Positions 55,055 to 64,000 of a stretch of DNA of 64,000 nt are shown here, one piece after another; the stretch's first letter is position 1; each line of letters opens with the position of its first letter. Under the pieces are notes generated by a model, which worked only from the letters and a program-made list of their open reading frames with translations, searched no databases and was not told where the DNA came from. The DNA comes from Peribolospora baueri (lineage: Eukaryota; Basidiomycota; Peribolosporomycetes; Peribolosporales; Peribolosporaceae). Location: positions 30,082 to 94,081 of the forward strand of contig JAMDHS010000077.1 of NCBI GenBank assembly GCA_029717555.1, given 5' to 3'. Both the position numbers and the translations under genes were made by a program.

Positions 55055-56679
55055 ATGGCCGCCGATCAGACCAAGACTCCCCCGCCGCCCGTCGACCCCG
55101 CTGTGGCTTCGTCTTCGGACCTCTTCAAACCCGTCAAGGTCGGCGCTTTGGAGCTCGAGCATAGGGTGGTCATGGCGCCGTTGAGTGAGTAAAGGCGAAC
55201 GGTGATCCGCCGGACAGCCCTGGTCGCGAGGAAGAAGGTGGCGTTGCTTACCGTTGGCTCCCGTCTCGCCAGCCCGTATGCGCAACGAGCAGCCCAAGGG
55301 TATTCCCAAGGACATTGCGGTGGAGTACTACGCCCAGCGAGCCTCCAAGGGCGGTCTCCTCATCTCCGAGGCCACTTTCATCGCCGAGGAAGCGGGTGGC
55401 TACCCTGGCGCACCTGGGTGAGGTTTTGTCCATTGCCGCATCCGATCCCCATAACCCGACGAGCTTAACTCACTCCTGTGGCGCTTCCGGCCCCTTGCTT
55501 TGTCCTTTCCGTTTCACGTCACAGTATCTGGTCGGACAAGCACATTGCCGCGTGGAAGAAGGTCACGGACGCCGTTCACGCAAAGGGCGGTAAGATCCTC
55601 TGCCAGCTCTGGGCCCTTGGCTACAGCTCTCCCCCCACGTGGGATCGCGTGTCGGCTTCGGACTGGGTCTACGATGAGGCAGAGGGCGGTACCAAGCCCC
55701 GTCCGTTGACTGAGGACGACATCAAGCGGTACGTCGGGCACTACGCACAGGCTGCCAAGAACGCCCTCGAAGCTGGCTTCGACGGCGTCGAGATCCATGG
55801 CGCCAACGGATACCTCATCGATCAGTTCTTCCAGACCACTTCCAACAGGCGGACTGACCGTGCGTAGCACTCTAGTGGGACTATGACGATGACCTTGCAA
55901 GTTCTCTGACCAACGTTGTCTCTGTCTCTCGTCCTTCACTCTGCAGGTTACGGCGGATCCTTGGAGAACCGCATGCGCTTCGCTCTCGAGGTTATCGCTG
56001 CTGTGGTCGAGGCAGTGGGCGCCGAGCGGGTCGGAATGCGTTTCTCCCCCTTCAGCACCTTCCAAGGCATGGCCGGTACTGGAGAAGGCTTCGTCCCCTA
56101 CCTTGAGACGGTTGTCAAGGCTCACCCCAGCCTCGCCTACGTGCACTTTGTGGAGCCTCGCTTCAACGGCAACATGGAGGTTGAAACGTCGGACCCGAGC
56201 CATAGCCTCGAGCCTTTCCGCGAGATCGTCAAGAAGGCTGGCGGTTCCATCAAGTTCTTCTCCGCCGGAGGATACACACCCACCTCGGCCGTCGAGCGCT
56301 CCAACAAGACCGGAGACGCGATCGTCTTCGGCAGGTTTTTCATCTCTACCCCGGACCTGCCGGAAAGGATTCTCAAGGGCGTTCCTTTCACCGCGTACAA
56401 CCGCTCCTTCTTCTACGCTGACACCGTGAGTCGCTCGTCTCGACTGAGCGCCGGCTCCCCCGACTCACATCTATCTCCTTTTTTCTTGGCTGTCCTTCTT
56501 CGCCATCGCAGGCTGAGGGTTACACGACGTGAGTTTGTCTCTCCTTTGTCCCTCCCTCGCTACGCCCAGCGTCGCAGACAGCTCGGAATGGAAAGCACGG
56601 ATGACTGACTGCGAAAACGACTGGGTTCGCTTGCCGCATTCACAGTTACTTGCCCTACAGCCAGCAGCTCAAGAACTAA
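55055..56679 (+). CDS. NADH:flavin oxidoreductase, Old Yellow Enzyme family
   Basis: Model join(55055..55184,55273..55417,55525..55859,55947..56425,56512..56528,56646..56679), 1140 nt, 379 aa. It starts [17 protein letters not shown]; then [20 protein letters not shown] plus [13 protein letters not shown] (FMN-binding barrel start), [40 protein letters not shown], the substrate and FMN residues in [20 protein letters not shown], and [14 protein letters not shown]. The C-terminal [12 protein letters not shown] with [17 protein letters not shown] binds the FMN phosphate. The usual catalytic Tyr region of OYE is not obvious to me. The family reduces activated C=C bonds with NADPH; the physiological substrate is unknown. 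Exon 5 is only 17 nt. Confidence 0.93.
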
Positions 56680-57521
56680 GTGTTCTTATTTTCGTCGTCT
56701 CGCACGCGTGGTGACTGACCAGGCAGCCATAGGCGGCTGGCAGACCCGATCGATCGATGGACTGGCGGACCGGTTAGGACTTTAGATGACTCAGACGCGA
56801 TACATAGATGTAATTTTGAGACGTATTACACGCTTCAGAGTGACGACGGCACACGTCTTCCTCATGGAGATGGAGGAAACGTAGTAGGAGTGCTAATCTG
56901 CGACGCCGGAGCTAGCGCGGATGGACGGCCCGAATTGCACTGCACACCTGCACAGCGATCGGTTCTAAACCTACAGAGCATGTTTTCGAATGAGAGCGGG
57001 CTGCAAAGGTAAGAGATAGTGAATGGGCCGGGGTGCTCAAGTCGAGAACTACTTGATTACCGGACGGACGACGTACAGATGCGGTGCAGACTATCATATC
57101 TATCTGCAGAGTCGAAGAGCGATCGTTGGCTCTCCCTTCCATTGCCTCGCCGTTTTGCCGTGCTTGTCTGTGGAGACAGAAAGCAAGCTGGCGTTTTCGC
57201 TCCGACCAATCCGAAGAAGCATTTGAAAGGATCATTACCGTGGATTGCAGCAGCACAGTCCAACGATACAATTCTAGAAGGACAAGAGCATGACAAGCAT
57301 GGCACCTGGCACGGACACGGAGACCGACAAACGAGAGGGGTCACGAGAAACTCTATTTACTGGTACAGAAGACAGAATGAGGACGGAGCTTGAGTGATCA
57401 ATTGCCAGGAGAAGGGAGGTGAGGAGAGATTCTGCAGACCTTGATACGGCGCAGGCCGGTGTCGAGAGTCGCTTGGCGAAATAGAGAGGGCAGGTGAGGG
57501 TCGGGGTTGGGTATGTACATG
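56680..57521. other. Intergenic, no supported gene
   Basis: 840 bp between the convergent OYE gene and the secreted-repeat gene. Small frames on both strands (57019-57393, 56912-57271) show no motif. Confidence 0.5.
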
Positions 57522-58783
57522 TCACTGTGGTGCTTGAGTGACCTTGAGTCGGTCCATGACTTCCCTTGGCGAGAGAGTCGAAGGGGGGAGGCCTGGTGGG
57601 GGCCCGACGGCTTCCCAGTTGATTCCACGCATGGTCATGTCCCTGCTGGTGGTGGGTTTGGAAGCCTCAGATGGAGGAGACTTAAAAGGAGGAAAAGACC
57701 ATGTCGAGACCACCAGCGCTGGTGTTCTTGCCGCCGTGGTCTCGACGTCATCGGAGACTCCTGAGGCGATAGCACTCGGCAGTGGAGTCCTGACCACAAG
57801 GGCAAAGATGATGACAAGGTCGCTTACTTGGACAAGGCCAAGGCCAAGGCCATCGCCCGACGGCCCGAGGACGAAGACGGAAAGGCTGACGGAGGTCCTG
57901 GCGGCAGGAACACCAACGCTTGTGGTCTCGACGTCATCGGAGACTCCTGGGGTCGAGAACACAAGCGTTGGTGTTTCAGAAGCTTTGGCCTTGTCATTTC
58001 CTTTGCCGGAAACATTGGCCTGTTGGTTACCCGATCCACGAAGAAAAATATTACCTGCATCAGCCTCTTCGTCTTCGGCCTCGATCCGTCGGGCGATGGC
58101 CTTGTCCTTGTCCATGTAAGCGACATCGCCATCATCTTTGCCTTTGAGATCAGGACTCCACTGCCGAGTGCTGTTTTCCTTGCCATCGCGATTAGGACTC
58201 CACTGCCGAGCGCTGTCGCCCCTGGGGTCTCCAATAATGTCGAGACCTCCAGCGTTGGAGTTGCAAGAACCTTTGGCCTTGTCATTTCCGTGGGCGGACC
58301 CATTGGCCTGTTAGTTGATTGAGCTGGGGGCATGTCCATGTCGTCCTCGCCGCCGCGCCTAACGAGCTCGACGCTGTTTCCGAAATCGGGATAGTCGCGT
58401 CTGTTGACGTGGATCAGGCCTCCGACATTGGCGGTCTTGCCTCCCGCACCATCCTGGCAACCTACCCCGCCGTTTGCGCCGGCTGCAACGCCCGAGCCGC
58501 TGCCGATGCCGCCAGAGGAGTCCTTGCCCTTGCTGAAGATGTGGCCCAACGCCTCTTCGTATCCTTTTCTAACGAGGCCGCCGCTGTTGCCGTTGGCCAT
58601 TTGGTCAGCGATAGCGTTCCCGGACTTGTTGCCCATGTCGTCGTCGTTTCCGGAGAAGTTGGACTGCTGGTTGCCGGAAGAGAAGGCAAAGATCATGTTG
58701 TCGAGGTCTCCTCGCTTCTGGAAAGAGGCTGGGTTGACGGCCATTGCGGCAACGACAAGTAGAATAAAGGAGGAGACCTTCAT
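57522..58783 (-). CDS. Secreted repeat protein with dibasic (Kex2-type) processing sites; 3' half in ambiguous frame
   Basis: From the ATG at 58783: signal peptide MKVSSFILLVVAAMAVNPAS, then FQKR|GDLDN. The frame is open to 57824 (319 aa). Asn/Gly-rich segments are separated by dibasic pairs (QKR, LVRK, VNRR, LVRR), as in fungal Kex2-processed secreted peptides. After residue ~155 (…GGEDDMDMPPAQ) this frame loses its character. The neighbouring frame, down to 57522, carries repeats related to the N-terminal unit (GSGNQQANVSGKGNDKAKA and ANGSAHGNDKAKG versus SSGNQQSNFSGNDDD, plus two TRQWSP-like units), preceded by an in-frame TAA (AAC-TAA-CAG against AAC-CAA-CAG). Either an intron with weak signals joins the frames or the 3' half is decaying. 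The stop coordinate is therefore uncertain. No known domain. Confidence 0.6.
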
Positions 58784-59488
58784 GACGAGGGAGGTAGCGT
58801 GCGCAGCTGAGAAAGGATGAAATCCGACAACGAGGTGAAAAGGTGAGAGAGGAATCGACGGGCAAGGTCTGATGAGGGATGAGAGCAAAAATTGAGTGGT
58901 AGCCAGGACTGCTTTATGCCTTCATGTCAGAGAGAGGGCTCTCGTCCGGACAATTCAATGAACGACGAACAAGGAACGACGGAAAGGGAAGGGCATTCCC
59001 CCCAGGACGACTTGCATTCTCCGCACGCGACGAGATGCAAGCCCAAAGGCGAGCGTCGACGAGATAAGATAACGCGTCAGTCAAAGAGGGTGATCCCATA
59101 GACAGCCACAAAAAGCGAGAGAAGCACAGGAACGGTTCCGTCCGTCCGCCTTCCTTCGGTGCACGGTGAGTCGTTCGCGTCCGCGCAAGCGGAGGGAGGG
59201 CGACTGCGTTTGAGGTTGCCTAGCTTGCCATGCGCAACGAGGATCAAACGGTCTTCAGGCGGGCAGGAGTGGCATATCGACGATTGCGTTGAGACGAGGG
59301 AGAGTGGTCGTCGAAGAGAGAAATTGCGGCGCTCCGGCGACCCGCAGCCGGCGAAGGGTCTGAGATGAGGTCATGTATGTACCGCAGAGCTAGACACTTC
59401 GCCGGCGGGCTATTCCAAGGCTCTCTCAGGATCCACCAAGGTCTTCCTCTTCCTGTGGCAGAAAGCGATGTAGCGCTCCAACCTGGAC
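58784..59488. promoter_or_regulatory. Divergent intergenic region
   Basis: About 700 bp between the divergent starts of the secreted-repeat and F-box-like genes; no supported gene. Confidence 0.45.
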
Positions 59489-60661
59489 ATGATCTGGCGA
59501 CGTCTCTTTCATCTAGCTCTCTCGCCCCAGCACCATCAAGATCGCCATCGCGACGGGCACGAAGAGTCTCTATCCTCGTCCGCATCCTCATCCGTACCGC
59601 CGTCACCGTCGACGGCCCCCGACGACCGCATCCATGACGGGCGGCAAGAGCAAGCATTGTCCTCCTCGCGCCTGCCTTACCTTCCTCCAGAGCTAATCGA
59701 CATTGTCCTGCGCCATGCGATCGCCTTGGACGGACCGACGGGGACGTCGATCGTCCGGCTCTCTCGCGCCCATCACCGACGGCTGAACAAACTCCTTTAT
59801 CGCACCGTCACGCTGAGCACCGAAGAGCAGGTTTGCCTTTTTTCCGAGGTGCTGTTCCAGTGCCCAGAACTAGGAGCCGAAGTCTTCTCGCTTGACCTTC
59901 TCTCTCGCCCTTGCTCCCCAAGCGCGCCTGCCTCCGGTCATCAGGTCTCGAACCAGCTCCTCGTCTCTGCGCTCTCCAACATCTTTCCGTACCTCACCCG
60001 TCTCGCCCGCCTGCGCACTGGGAAGGAGATGACACTGCTCGTCGACCGACTTTACTTCTCCGCCCAAGGCTCGCTCTCTTCTCAGATGCCCTTTACCTGC
60101 ACGCTGCGACACCTCTCCACGAGCGGCAAGTACGCCACGCATTGGCAAGGCCTCACGCTTCACTGTCTGCGCTCGCTCGAGCTCGTGGGACTGCCCGCGT
60201 GGTCTCCCGAAGCCAGCTTCTTCGGCGGGATTGGCCACATCTGCGGCTGCCCCGCCGGACACAACAACGTCATGCCGTCCCTGACGAGGTTGGTGCTCGC
60301 GAACCCCTGCCGACTGTTGGGAGACGTTGGGTCCCGCACAGGCGGGAGGACCAACGCTTTGAGGTGGATCACATCTATCTGCTCCGAGGCGCTTAGGCGC
60401 CGTCGCATGTGTGAGTCGGGCGACGGCGCGCGTGGAGAAGGTGACGGCGGGCACCGGCCTCTGCTCATCGAGGTGCGGCTGCGCTCGGAGAACGAGCGGA
60501 AGGCGGTCCAAGAGTCGGTGATAAAGTTCGACGACGACGCCAAGGACAATGTGGTGTTCCGCGTAGTGGTCGACGAGACGCTCGCGAGCTTGAAGTGGCA
60601 GGACGAGCTTGCGCTCGAGTGGAGGAGGCTGGGATCCGGCGCTATTGTCGAGGCGCCTTGA
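59489..60661 (+). CDS. F-box-like protein of unknown target
   Basis: A single-exon ORF of 390 aa starting MIWRRLFHLALSPQHHQDRH. After a Ser-rich lead, residues ~62-105 read LPYLPPELIDIVLRHAIALD, SIVRLSRAHHRRLNKLLYRT, VTLSTEEQV: the L-P-x-E-L-I/L-x-x-I/V-L...L-x-x-L-S-x-x-x-x layout of fungal F-box proteins, followed by a leucine-rich middle and no further recognisable repeat. F-box proteins recruit substrates to SCF ubiquitin ligases. No WD40 or canonical LRR is visible, so the target is unknown. The frame is intact and the ATG is the first in frame. Confidence 0.7.
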   Translation: MIWRRLFHLALSPQHHQDRHRDGHEESLSSSASSSVPPSPSTAPDDRIHDGRQEQALSSSRLPYLPPELIDIVLRHAIALDGPTGTSIVRLSRAHHRRLNKLLYRTVTLSTEEQVCLFSEVLFQCPELGAEVFSLDLLSRPCSPSAPASGHQVSNQLLVSALSNIFPYLTRLARLRTGKEMTLLVDRLYFSAQGSLSSQMPFTCTLRHLSTSGKYATHWQGLTLHCLRSLELVGLPAWSPEASFFGGIGHICGCPAGHNNVMPSLTRLVLANPCRLLGDVGSRTGGRTNALRWITSICSEALRRRRMCESGDGARGEGDGGHRPLLIEVRLRSENERKAVQESVIKFDDDAKDNVVFRVVVDETLASLKWQDELALEWRRLGSGAIVEAP

Positions 60662-61027
60662 CCTGGCCGGTTCGCTAGACGAGATGGAACGGGCGGGCGG
60701 GTGGTGCTTTCGCGGTTCACCTCGCGCACATAACGTGGACTCGTTTCGACAATGTTAGACGTCGAGCGACCACGCTCTTCTTGCCTGTATAGATACCTCT
60801 CTGTACATAGATACCAGGCCGAGATAAGTCCAGTGCAATATTCGTGTCGATTGCCAGAGGTCATCCTACAAGGCGAATGAAGAAAAGAGGCTTCCAAGCG
60901 AGCTGGCACGGCCGCAGTCCAGATTCCAGGCGTCATCACCCCCGCCGCCTCACCGATCACTCGGCGGTCATCCCTTTGCGACACGCGACCCTTCATCGCA
61001 GCAACATCTCCTTACATCCTTGCTAAC
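60662..61027. other. Intergenic between two plus-strand genes
   Basis: 366 bp; presumed F-box 3' flank and vps68 promoter. Nothing distinctive seen. Confidence 0.45.
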
Positions 61028-62120
61028 ATGTCCCTTCCCCCTCGCTCCTTCGATCCGCGAAGGGTGTGCGTGCTCCCCTTGCCCTCGTTCCGCTTCCTGG
61101 CGGGACGGAAGAGGGAGGTGGGCGTTTATCTCAGTGGGGCGTTGGTGAGTCCGGCTTAGTGTTCGGTGGGATAGTCGTCCGTCATCTGTCGTCTTCGGCT
61201 TCGATGAGAGGGCAGGAAGGGAAGGAGCTCGCAAGTTGTACTGTGTACTGACATTTTTTTTCTCTTTGCTCGTTCCATCGTAGTTCGCACTTGGCTGGTG
61301 GTTCTTCATTGACGCATGCAGTGAGCACGCTCAGGCTCCCCTCCCCTCTCGCAAGTCGAGTCCGAGGCTCGCCCGTCCTTGTCTCTTCTCGTTTATCCCT
61401 GACCGCCCTTTGCCTTTGTCCGCTTCACGGCTCTTGTCAGTCCTCTCCGCTCGAGCGCGGCCACCCCCGGATGCCCCGTACGACACGGTGCCTGTGCATG
61501 TGAGCTTCGTGGACTGGGTGCCAGGGATCTGCGCAACGCTTGGCATGCTTGTCGTCAACGCCCTCGACAAGCAACAGCTCGCGGGCGACGGCGGAGGATT
61601 TTCGTTCGGCGGGGGCGGCGCTTGGGGCGGGGGCGATAGCGTGGCTTGGAAGGCGAGATTGCTACTCTTCGTCGGTTTCGCGCTCATGGCCGGCGGTCTG
61701 GCTGGCAGCGTTGTGAGTATGCGCACGAGCACGTTGGTTGCCCTTCGTGCGATACTGTCAAGTCGGCTCGAATTTAGATAGAGCCCCCAGGCGAAACAAG
61801 AAGCTTACGGCTCGGCTTCCTCCATTCCTCTGCTGCGCTCAGGCTACCTTTGTGATTAAATACGTCGTCCCCGACTGGCCGGCTGGGTACGAGTACTACG
61901 GTGTGGCCAACATTGTCCAGAACGCAGCGATTATGCTCAGGTTAGTTTATATTGACAATTCCTCCTCTCTGTCCGAACGAGAACATCCCTTCTTAGTCGT
62001 TCGACGAGCTCACTTTTTCCATCCGTCTCGCGTCTGTCCCCTATTACCGGACGCAGCGCTGTGCTGCTTTGGATCGCCCAGAATGCGGAGTCGGACTACG
62101 AATATAACCTCACTCTCTAA
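61028..62120 (+). CDS. vps68: Vps68/TMEM50-family (UPF0220) membrane protein
   Basis: Model join(61028..61144,61284..61320,61441..61712,61843..61940,62057..62120), 588 nt, 195 aa. Four hydrophobic segments: GVYLSGALFALGWWFFIDAC; HVSFVDWVPGICATLGMLVV; ARLLLFVGFALMAGGLAGSV; and YYGVANIVQNAAIMLSAAVL. The family motifs PPPDAPYDTVPVHVSFVDWVPG and KARLLLFVGFALMAGGLAGS are clear, and the protein ends SDYEYNLTL. Yeast Vps68 acts with Vps55 at endosomes in traffic to the vacuole; animal relatives are TMEM50A/B. A Gly-rich insertion (GDGGGFSFGGGGAWGGGD) lies in the loop between TM2 and TM3. All introns are GT-AG, and the 37-nt exon 2 is small. Confidence 0.92.
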
Positions 62121-62804
62121 AGCGAAGGGAGGAAATCTGAGAAGGATTTGAGACGGGTGACTTTTTCGGTGGTCGTGCGACGACCGGCTACGCGCGAGTC
62201 AGTGGATGGGCTCGTGGACGTCACCCTCCTCTCATCTTATCAACCCTCCACATGTCGATCAAGTTGTCCTTTCTGTTTCTACCCTCTCGTGCACAGTCTC
62301 TGTTGGTAATCGACGTCATCCTTTCCCACCCCCCCGACATCTGGCTTGTTAGCCATTGTCATTTAGCTGACGCAGCGCTGGTCGTCCCCTCGCGCTGGCG
62401 TCGCGACCTGTACGGCAGCAAGACCTTACTTTTACGACTGCCGAAAAGGAAATGAGGGGGGTCGCAAACTGCCATTGCCACGGATGGACAGCAGAGAATG
62501 GACTCGTTGGCAAATACATGTCCTGACCAGACTCGCCAGGAGGACGGGGGTGGGGGGTATATGATGGGAAACCGCTTTCGATTCCAGCCCGAAGGCTGAC
62601 TTCTATGCATGCTTTGGGGTATACGAGAGGACTCAAATTGGGAAACAGACGGACGGAGCCGCGAACGGAGGACCGGGTCGACCCGGCCGAAGGGTTCGAA
62701 CGAGGGAGAACGAGAACGGCCAGATCGAGACGGAACATGGCATTCGTAACACGAACGGGACGAGACGGGACGTGTCTCGCGGACTCGGGGTCGCCGCGCA
62801 TCAC
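62121..62804. other. Convergent intergenic region, no supported gene
   Basis: 680 bp between convergent vps68 and the second GH55 gene. Frames crossing into the GH55 3' end (for example 62359-63237 minus) are shadows in other frames. Confidence 0.5.
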
Positions 62805-64000
62805 TCAAAAGATACGCTTCCTCTCCATTCTGAACCCGTGTCGCTGATCGCGAAGATGCCTCCTGAGCGCCTCCTCGTCGACGACGACATGCCTCTTGCT
62901 CGAGCTCCCGCCCACGCTGCCCAGGTAGGCGCCGATGGTGCTCGCAAAGCCGGCCTTGTTGTTCGCCTGGCTCGCGACCGACTTTCCGTTGGCAACGACC
63001 ATGTCGGTCGTGCCCACCGTGGCCAAGCCGTAGACGTACGCACTGGAGCTCTCCAGATCGAAAATGGCCTGCTGGCACGTCGCGCCAGGGATGCAGGTCT
63101 GCTGATAGTTTTCGAAAAAGCTGTACAGGCCCGCGCCGTAGAGCAAGATGTCGGAAGAGTTGATGGCGCGGAAGCCCCAGGCCTTGGCGCAGGCGGTGTC
63201 CGTCGAGGCGCAGTTGGAGAACGTGGGGTCGTTCCAAGAAGCGTTGGCGGTGAAGGGCTGGGTGGCGGGGGGAACGCCCTGGTAGTAGGGCGTCTCGGTT
63301 TGGATCATGGCGAGAAGAACGTTTTTGGCGTTGCTCAACGAGTACTGGAAGAGCTGGTTGTGTTCGGACGCGGTGCCGTACATCCAGGTCGGGCCTTGGG
63401 ATTCGACGAGGACGCCTCTGCCGTTGTAGATGGTTGTCTGGTTGTGGAGCGTCGAGTCGAGGTCATGGTCCGCCGTCCAGATCCAGTTGTTCTCGAGGTA
63501 TGCTGACGAGCCGGGGGTGAGATGTAGGTTGAGCGCGGCGGCGGTGCACAGAGCGGTAGTAAGCACCGAGCCGGCGAGACAGGTGCTGTCGCGAAGATTG
63601 GTGCCCTCGGCGCCGCCGATACGGACGTGCGAGTCCCACATGCCCGCCGATCCTTGCGACGTCTGTGCGACGTTCCATTCCACGAGCACGGCCCCTGGCG
63701 TGGGACCCTGGGTGGAAAAGAGAAGGTCGGAAATCTCCACGACGCCAGAGTCGCCAGGCTGTCCGACTTGGACGACAGCTCGCAGTTTCGTCTGGTCGGC
63801 AAAGTTGGAGCCAGTGGCGAGGATGGTGGACCAGACTTCTCCTACGACTCTTGTGCCGACGGGGACTTTGATCGTGTCCGTGATGAGATAAGTGCCAGCG
63901 TCTATGAACAGGATCGAGTTGCAGGCCGCCTTGGCAAAGGCAGCATTGAGCGCGGCTGTATCATCGGTCTTGCCGTCGCCTAGCGCGTCGATAGAAAAAA
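62805..64000 (-). CDS. GH55-family glucan 1,3-beta-glucosidase, C-terminal part (truncated by window edge)
   Basis: The last exon runs 62805..63979 with acceptor gcgctag at 63980; earlier exons lie beyond base 64000. It encodes the second beta-helix half: GDGKTDDTAALNAAFAKAAC, SILFIDAGTYLITDTIKVPV, GTRVVGEVWSTILATGSNFA, VLVEWNVAQTSQGSAGMWDS, WTADHDLDSTLHNQTTIYNG, NVLLAMIQTETPYYQG and GAGLYSFFENYQQTCIPGA, matching the C-terminal half of the GH55 protein at 44943-47764. The tail (SSSKRHVVVDEEALRRHLRD...) is basic. Two GH55 genes 15 kb apart on opposite strands suggest an old family rather than a recent tandem copy, as they are clearly diverged. Confidence 0.9.
   Translation of the reverse strand, partial: FSIDALGDGKTDDTAALNAAFAKAACNSILFIDAGTYLITDTIKVPVGTRVVGEVWSTILATGSNFADQTKLRAVVQVGQPGDSGVVEISDLLFSTQGPTPGAVLVEWNVAQTSQGSAGMWDSHVRIGGAEGTNLRDSTCLAGSVLTTALCTAAALNLHLTPGSSAYLENNWIWTADHDLDSTLHNQTTIYNGRGVLVESQGPTWMYGTASEHNQLFQYSLSNAKNVLLAMIQTETPYYQGVPPATQPFTANASWNDPTFSNCASTDTACAKAWGFRAINSSDILLYGAGLYSFFENYQQTCIPGATCQQAIFDLESSSAYVYGLATVGTTDMVVANGKSVASQANNKAGFASTIGAYLGSVGGSSSKRHVVVDEEALRRHLRDQRHGFRMERKRIF

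Overview
This is a stretch of fungal nuclear DNA, almost certainly from a basidiomycete and most likely Ustilaginomycotina. The evidence is: GC-rich genes with many short GT-AG introns (about 55-160 nt), a STE3-type pheromone receptor, a small lipopeptide pheromone precursor ending in C-V-I-A as in smut fungi, and divergent bE/bW-like homeodomain genes. There are no operons and no prokaryotic features. I saw no tRNA, rRNA, transposon or CRISPR array. Exon coordinates were worked out by eye from splice consensus, branch-like motifs and reading-frame continuity. Most gene models sum to an exact multiple of three.

Left flank (1-22.2 kb): Cdc24 RhoGEF (5' part only), ER protein disulfide isomerase with a 3-nt micro-exon, mitochondrial dihydrolipoyl dehydrogenase, an allantoate-permease-type MFS transporter, an unknown gene interrupted by an in-frame TGA, a small methyltransferase-like gene, proteasome subunit Rpn10 and the Pop2/Caf1 deadenylase.

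Centre (23.3-36.3 kb): a compact mating-type (MAT) region. It holds a pheromone precursor gene, a STE3-type receptor and two copies of a block made of a NIP30/FAM192A-like gene, HD2 (bW-like) and HD1 (bE-like), in the same order and orientation. The receptor lies between the two blocks. Decay is reciprocal. Block A (24.6-27.7 kb) keeps an intact HD1, but its NIP30 and HD2 are broken. Block B (30.8-36.3 kb) keeps intact NIP30 and HD2, but its HD1 is frameshifted and has lost the homeodomain. Pheromone, receptor and one surviving HD pair therefore sit within about 12 kb. This looks like a fused (bipolar-type) MAT locus with a duplicated HD module, and it is the main discovery of the window.

Right flank (36.9-64 kb): a possible Whi5-like G1/S regulator, an MTH1-type Nudix hydrolase with a GC-AG intron, the endocytic adaptor Sla2 with an apparently split start codon, a GH55 glucanase, a single-exon PPR protein, a PAC3-like proteasome chaperone, a proline-iminopeptidase-like hydrolase, an Old Yellow Enzyme homologue, a secreted repeat protein with dibasic processing sites, an F-box-like protein, a Vps68/TMEM50-family membrane protein and a second, partial GH55 gene. 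These are housekeeping or secretory genes. Apart from sitting next to MAT, nothing suggests that they act together.
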